Shown: one piece after another, positions 62,621-64,000 of the stretch | Numbering within the stretch: the stretch's first letter is position 1 | Layout: each line of letters begins with the position of its first letter | Assembly: GCF_001243895.1 (NCBI RefSeq) | Contig: NZ_LN851186.1 | Location: forward strand, 3,365,727 to 3,429,726 | Reading direction: 5' to 3' | Source of the DNA: Bacillus testis | Lineage (GTDB): Bacteria > Bacillota > Bacilli > Bacillales > DSM-1321 | Length of the DNA stretch: 64,000 bases | Translations under genes and position numbers: made by a program | Notes under the pieces: generated by a model | What the model saw: only the letters and a program-made list of their open reading frames with translations | Told to the model about the DNA's origin: nothing | The model's database searches: none

Positions 62621-62721
62621 ACCGGTCACCCCCTCGAGTCATAAGCCCCTCTCTTTCGGAAACGAAACCCATGTTTCCTGTAGAGAGGGTTCTTATGCTT
62701 GTCGGGGGTAAGCAGACCGGT
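62621..62721. repeat. Long imperfect hairpin within the REP-like array
   Basis: A 100-bp palindrome: ACCGGTC..CCCCC..TCATAAG..CCCTCTCT..GGAAAC facing GTTTCC..AGAGAGGG..CTTATG..GGGGG..GACCGGT. Confidence 0.85.
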
Positions 62722-62753
62722 TCAGCATTTCATAGTTGACTTATCGTAGAAGA

Positions 62754-62807
62754 GAAAAGCGGAGAACGCCCGTTTAGCGACGTACAAACTGGAGCGTTTC
62801 TCCTCAA
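62754..62807 (+). repeat. REP-like repeat unit C, identical to unit A over 54 bp
   Basis: Exact direct repeat of 62371-62424, flanking the long hairpin and unit B. Perfect identity indicates a recent duplication or ongoing gene conversion. Confidence 0.9.
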
Positions 62808-62827
62808 GTTCTTTATTAATGACCTAT

Positions 62828-62869
62828 AAAAAGCCCTCTCGGTTGTTATTAGCTACCGAGAGGGCTTTT
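62828..62869. terminator. Terminator of yutM (and of yumC)
   Basis: AAAAAGCCCTCTCGGT / ACCGAGAGGGCTTTT perfect stem with A/T tracts on both sides. Confidence 0.9.
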
Positions 62870-62892
62870 GTCATTCAGGTTCAACCGCTTAT

Positions 62893-63255
62893 TTAACATT
62901 CCTCAGGCTTGCCGGCATTTGTTGCTGTTCTGAAGGAAGAACCACAGCCGCAAGAGGCGATTGCGTTGGGATTATCGATGATGAAGCCGCCGCCCATCAT
63001 GGACTGCTTGTAATCAATCACTGTGCCTTTAAGCACGGCAGCACTTTCTTGATCGATAACGATTTCAATGCCGTGCTGTTCAATTTTCATATCATCTTCG
63101 TTGACTTCAAGCGCGAAACCTAACCCATACGATAGGCCGCTGCAGCCGCCGCCATGGACTGCTACGCGCAAAAGGGAACCTTCCTCCTCATTATTTTTCA
63201 TCATATCTTTTATTTGAAGTGCCGCTGACTCTGTAATTGTAATCAATTGTTCCAT
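62893..63255 (-). CDS. yutM: HesB/IscA-family iron-sulfur cluster assembly protein
   Basis: A 120-residue A-type carrier: RVAVHGGGCSGLSYGLGF (first Cys near residue 38) and NAIASCGCGSSF (CGC, near residue 102) give the three Cys ligands. It carries Fe-S clusters to target proteins. The B. subtilis equivalent is YutM, near yumC. TAGGAGGTTCATAAG precedes the ATG. Confidence 0.93.
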   Translation of the reverse strand: MEQLITITESAALQIKDMMKNNEEEGSLLRVAVHGGGCSGLSYGLGFALEVNEDDMKIEQHGIEIVIDQESAAVLKGTVIDYKQSMMGGGFIIDNPNAIASCGCGSSFRTATNAGKPEEC

Positions 63256-63509
63256 CTTATGAACCTCCTATTTTAACTGTGGGAAGCATTCTAACTCTTT
63301 ATAAGTATATACAAAAGAGCCGCTTTTGCTCAACTTTTCTGGATTTCTTCCTGACCGATCCTGGCAGTCCTCCACATAGCTTCACTGCTACTTAACATGT
63401 CGGAAAAATATTAAGCATGATAAAATAACCAGAACTTTTTACCTATTTTACATATATTTCTTGTATAATTACAATATCAAGAAATATTATCCAGGAAGAA
63501 GGCATCACT

Positions 63510-64000
63510 TTGGAACAGATTCCTCCATTATATGAACATAAACAAACTTGCCACATGTGCCGAACACCTTTTACCACCTATAAAATTAGATCCAAATTCA
63601 TTAAAGTAGAAAAATACGATACCGATTTTTGCCCTATATATAAGCCCGGCTCAGAAAACGGGCTGCTTTACCACATTTTTGTTTGCCCGCACTGTGGGTA
63701 TTCCTATTCGGAGGATTTCAGTCCTTTTTTTGCGCCCGGCGTAAAGGAAAAAATTCAATCAAATATCTGCGACCGTTGGGTACCCCATAATTTTGGAAAG
63801 GAAAGAACTGCAACAGAAGCCATTAAAACACTGAAACTAGCCTTCTATACTGGCTCTCTTAAAAAGGAAAAACATATTATCCTTGCAGGCATATCAATGA
63901 GGATGGCCTGGCTGTACAGGATGAACCTAAATACAGAACAAGAGAACCGTTTTCTGTCGGCAGCGCTTCACGAATATAAGGAAAGTTATTCAACAGGGGA
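63510..64000 (+). CDS. DUF2225 family protein, cut by the window end
   Basis: The first 163 codons of a DUF2225 protein. A zinc-ribbon-like pattern of paired Cys is seen: CHMCRTPFTTYKIRS near residue 14 and VCPHCGYSYSEDF near residue 58, followed by helical TPR-like sequence. TTG start, with GAAGAAGG upstream, gives MEQIPPLYEHKQTC. Family function unknown; the C-terminus lies beyond 64000. Confidence 0.8.
   Translation, partial: MEQIPPLYEHKQTCHMCRTPFTTYKIRSKFIKVEKYDTDFCPIYKPGSENGLLYHIFVCPHCGYSYSEDFSPFFAPGVKEKIQSNICDRWVPHNFGKERTATEAIKTLKLAFYTGSLKKEKHIILAGISMRMAWLYRMNLNTEQENRFLSAALHEYKESYSTG

Overview
The window looks like a core chromosomal segment of a spore-forming Bacillaceae bacterium with moderate, slightly AT-rich composition. 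Many genes are recognisable counterparts of Bacillus subtilis yug/yuf/yui/yum genes in a similar neighbourhood: yugO, yugN, pgi, yugJ, yuzA, yugI, alaT-alaR, patB, kapB, kapD, pbpD, yufK, mrpABCDEFG, menI, pepA(yuiE), yuiD, yuiC, yuiB, yuiA, yumB-type ndh, yumC and yutM. Sporulation links (gdh-glcU, kapB/kapD, a Ser/Tyr-rich spore-surface-like protein) agree with this. The species cannot be named from the sequence alone. I saw no rRNA, tRNA, CRISPR array or intact mobile element.

Layout. 1-3.0 kb: a 5'-truncated secreted-type 5'-nucleotidase abutting a group II intron fossil, a DUF1904 gene, rluF and an AT-rich HTH/membrane-protein pair. 3.3-12 kb: metabolic and stress genes (Zn-alcohol dehydrogenase, yfkM with a sigma-B-like promoter, an AI-2E family exporter, gabD, glcU-gdh, a GNAT enzyme) and one frameshifted small gene. 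12-19.5 kb: a minus-strand acyl-CoA degradation operon (two MaoC proteins, a thiolase-like protein without the usual nucleophilic Cys, a DUF35 partner and two acyl-CoA dehydrogenases). It has a -24/-12 promoter and an inverted-repeat activator site upstream, and a CBS-PAS-PAS sigma-54 activator gene downstream. 19.5-26 kb: methyltransferase, tcyP, signal peptidase I, an OatA-type O-acyltransferase with a short overlapping leader ORF, and an HD hydrolase. 26.5-45.7 kb: the yug-like region with K+ channel, pgi, alcohol and glutamate dehydrogenases, niaP, alaRT, patB, sodC, a cyclophilin lipoprotein, kapB/kapD and pbpD. 46.2-52.0 kb: the complete seven-gene mrp Na+/H+ antiporter operon. 52.1-54 kb: a small disturbed zone with a frameshifted FAD monooxygenase, a transposase zinc-ribbon fossil and an AT-rich acetyltransferase. 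54-64 kb: the yui/yum region ending in yumC, yutM and a partial DUF2225 gene.

The most unusual signal is a dispersed, structured intergenic repeat of about 130-145 bp, present in at least 14 full, deleted or fragmentary copies. In several cases it begins exactly at a gene's stop codon (TAA followed by AGTG) and lies between the stop codon and the intrinsic terminator, so it is transcribed as a 3'-UTR element. The copies show pair-preserving changes in their first stem. A second, unrelated REP-like repeat array begins at the stop codon of yumC.

Regulatory sites proposed from sequence: a Rex operator between ndh and yumC, the sigma-54 promoter with its activator site, a sigma-B-like promoter for yfkM, a possible cre site upstream of gudB, and a hairpin in the mrp leader. 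All functional statements are inferred from sequence recognition without database searches.
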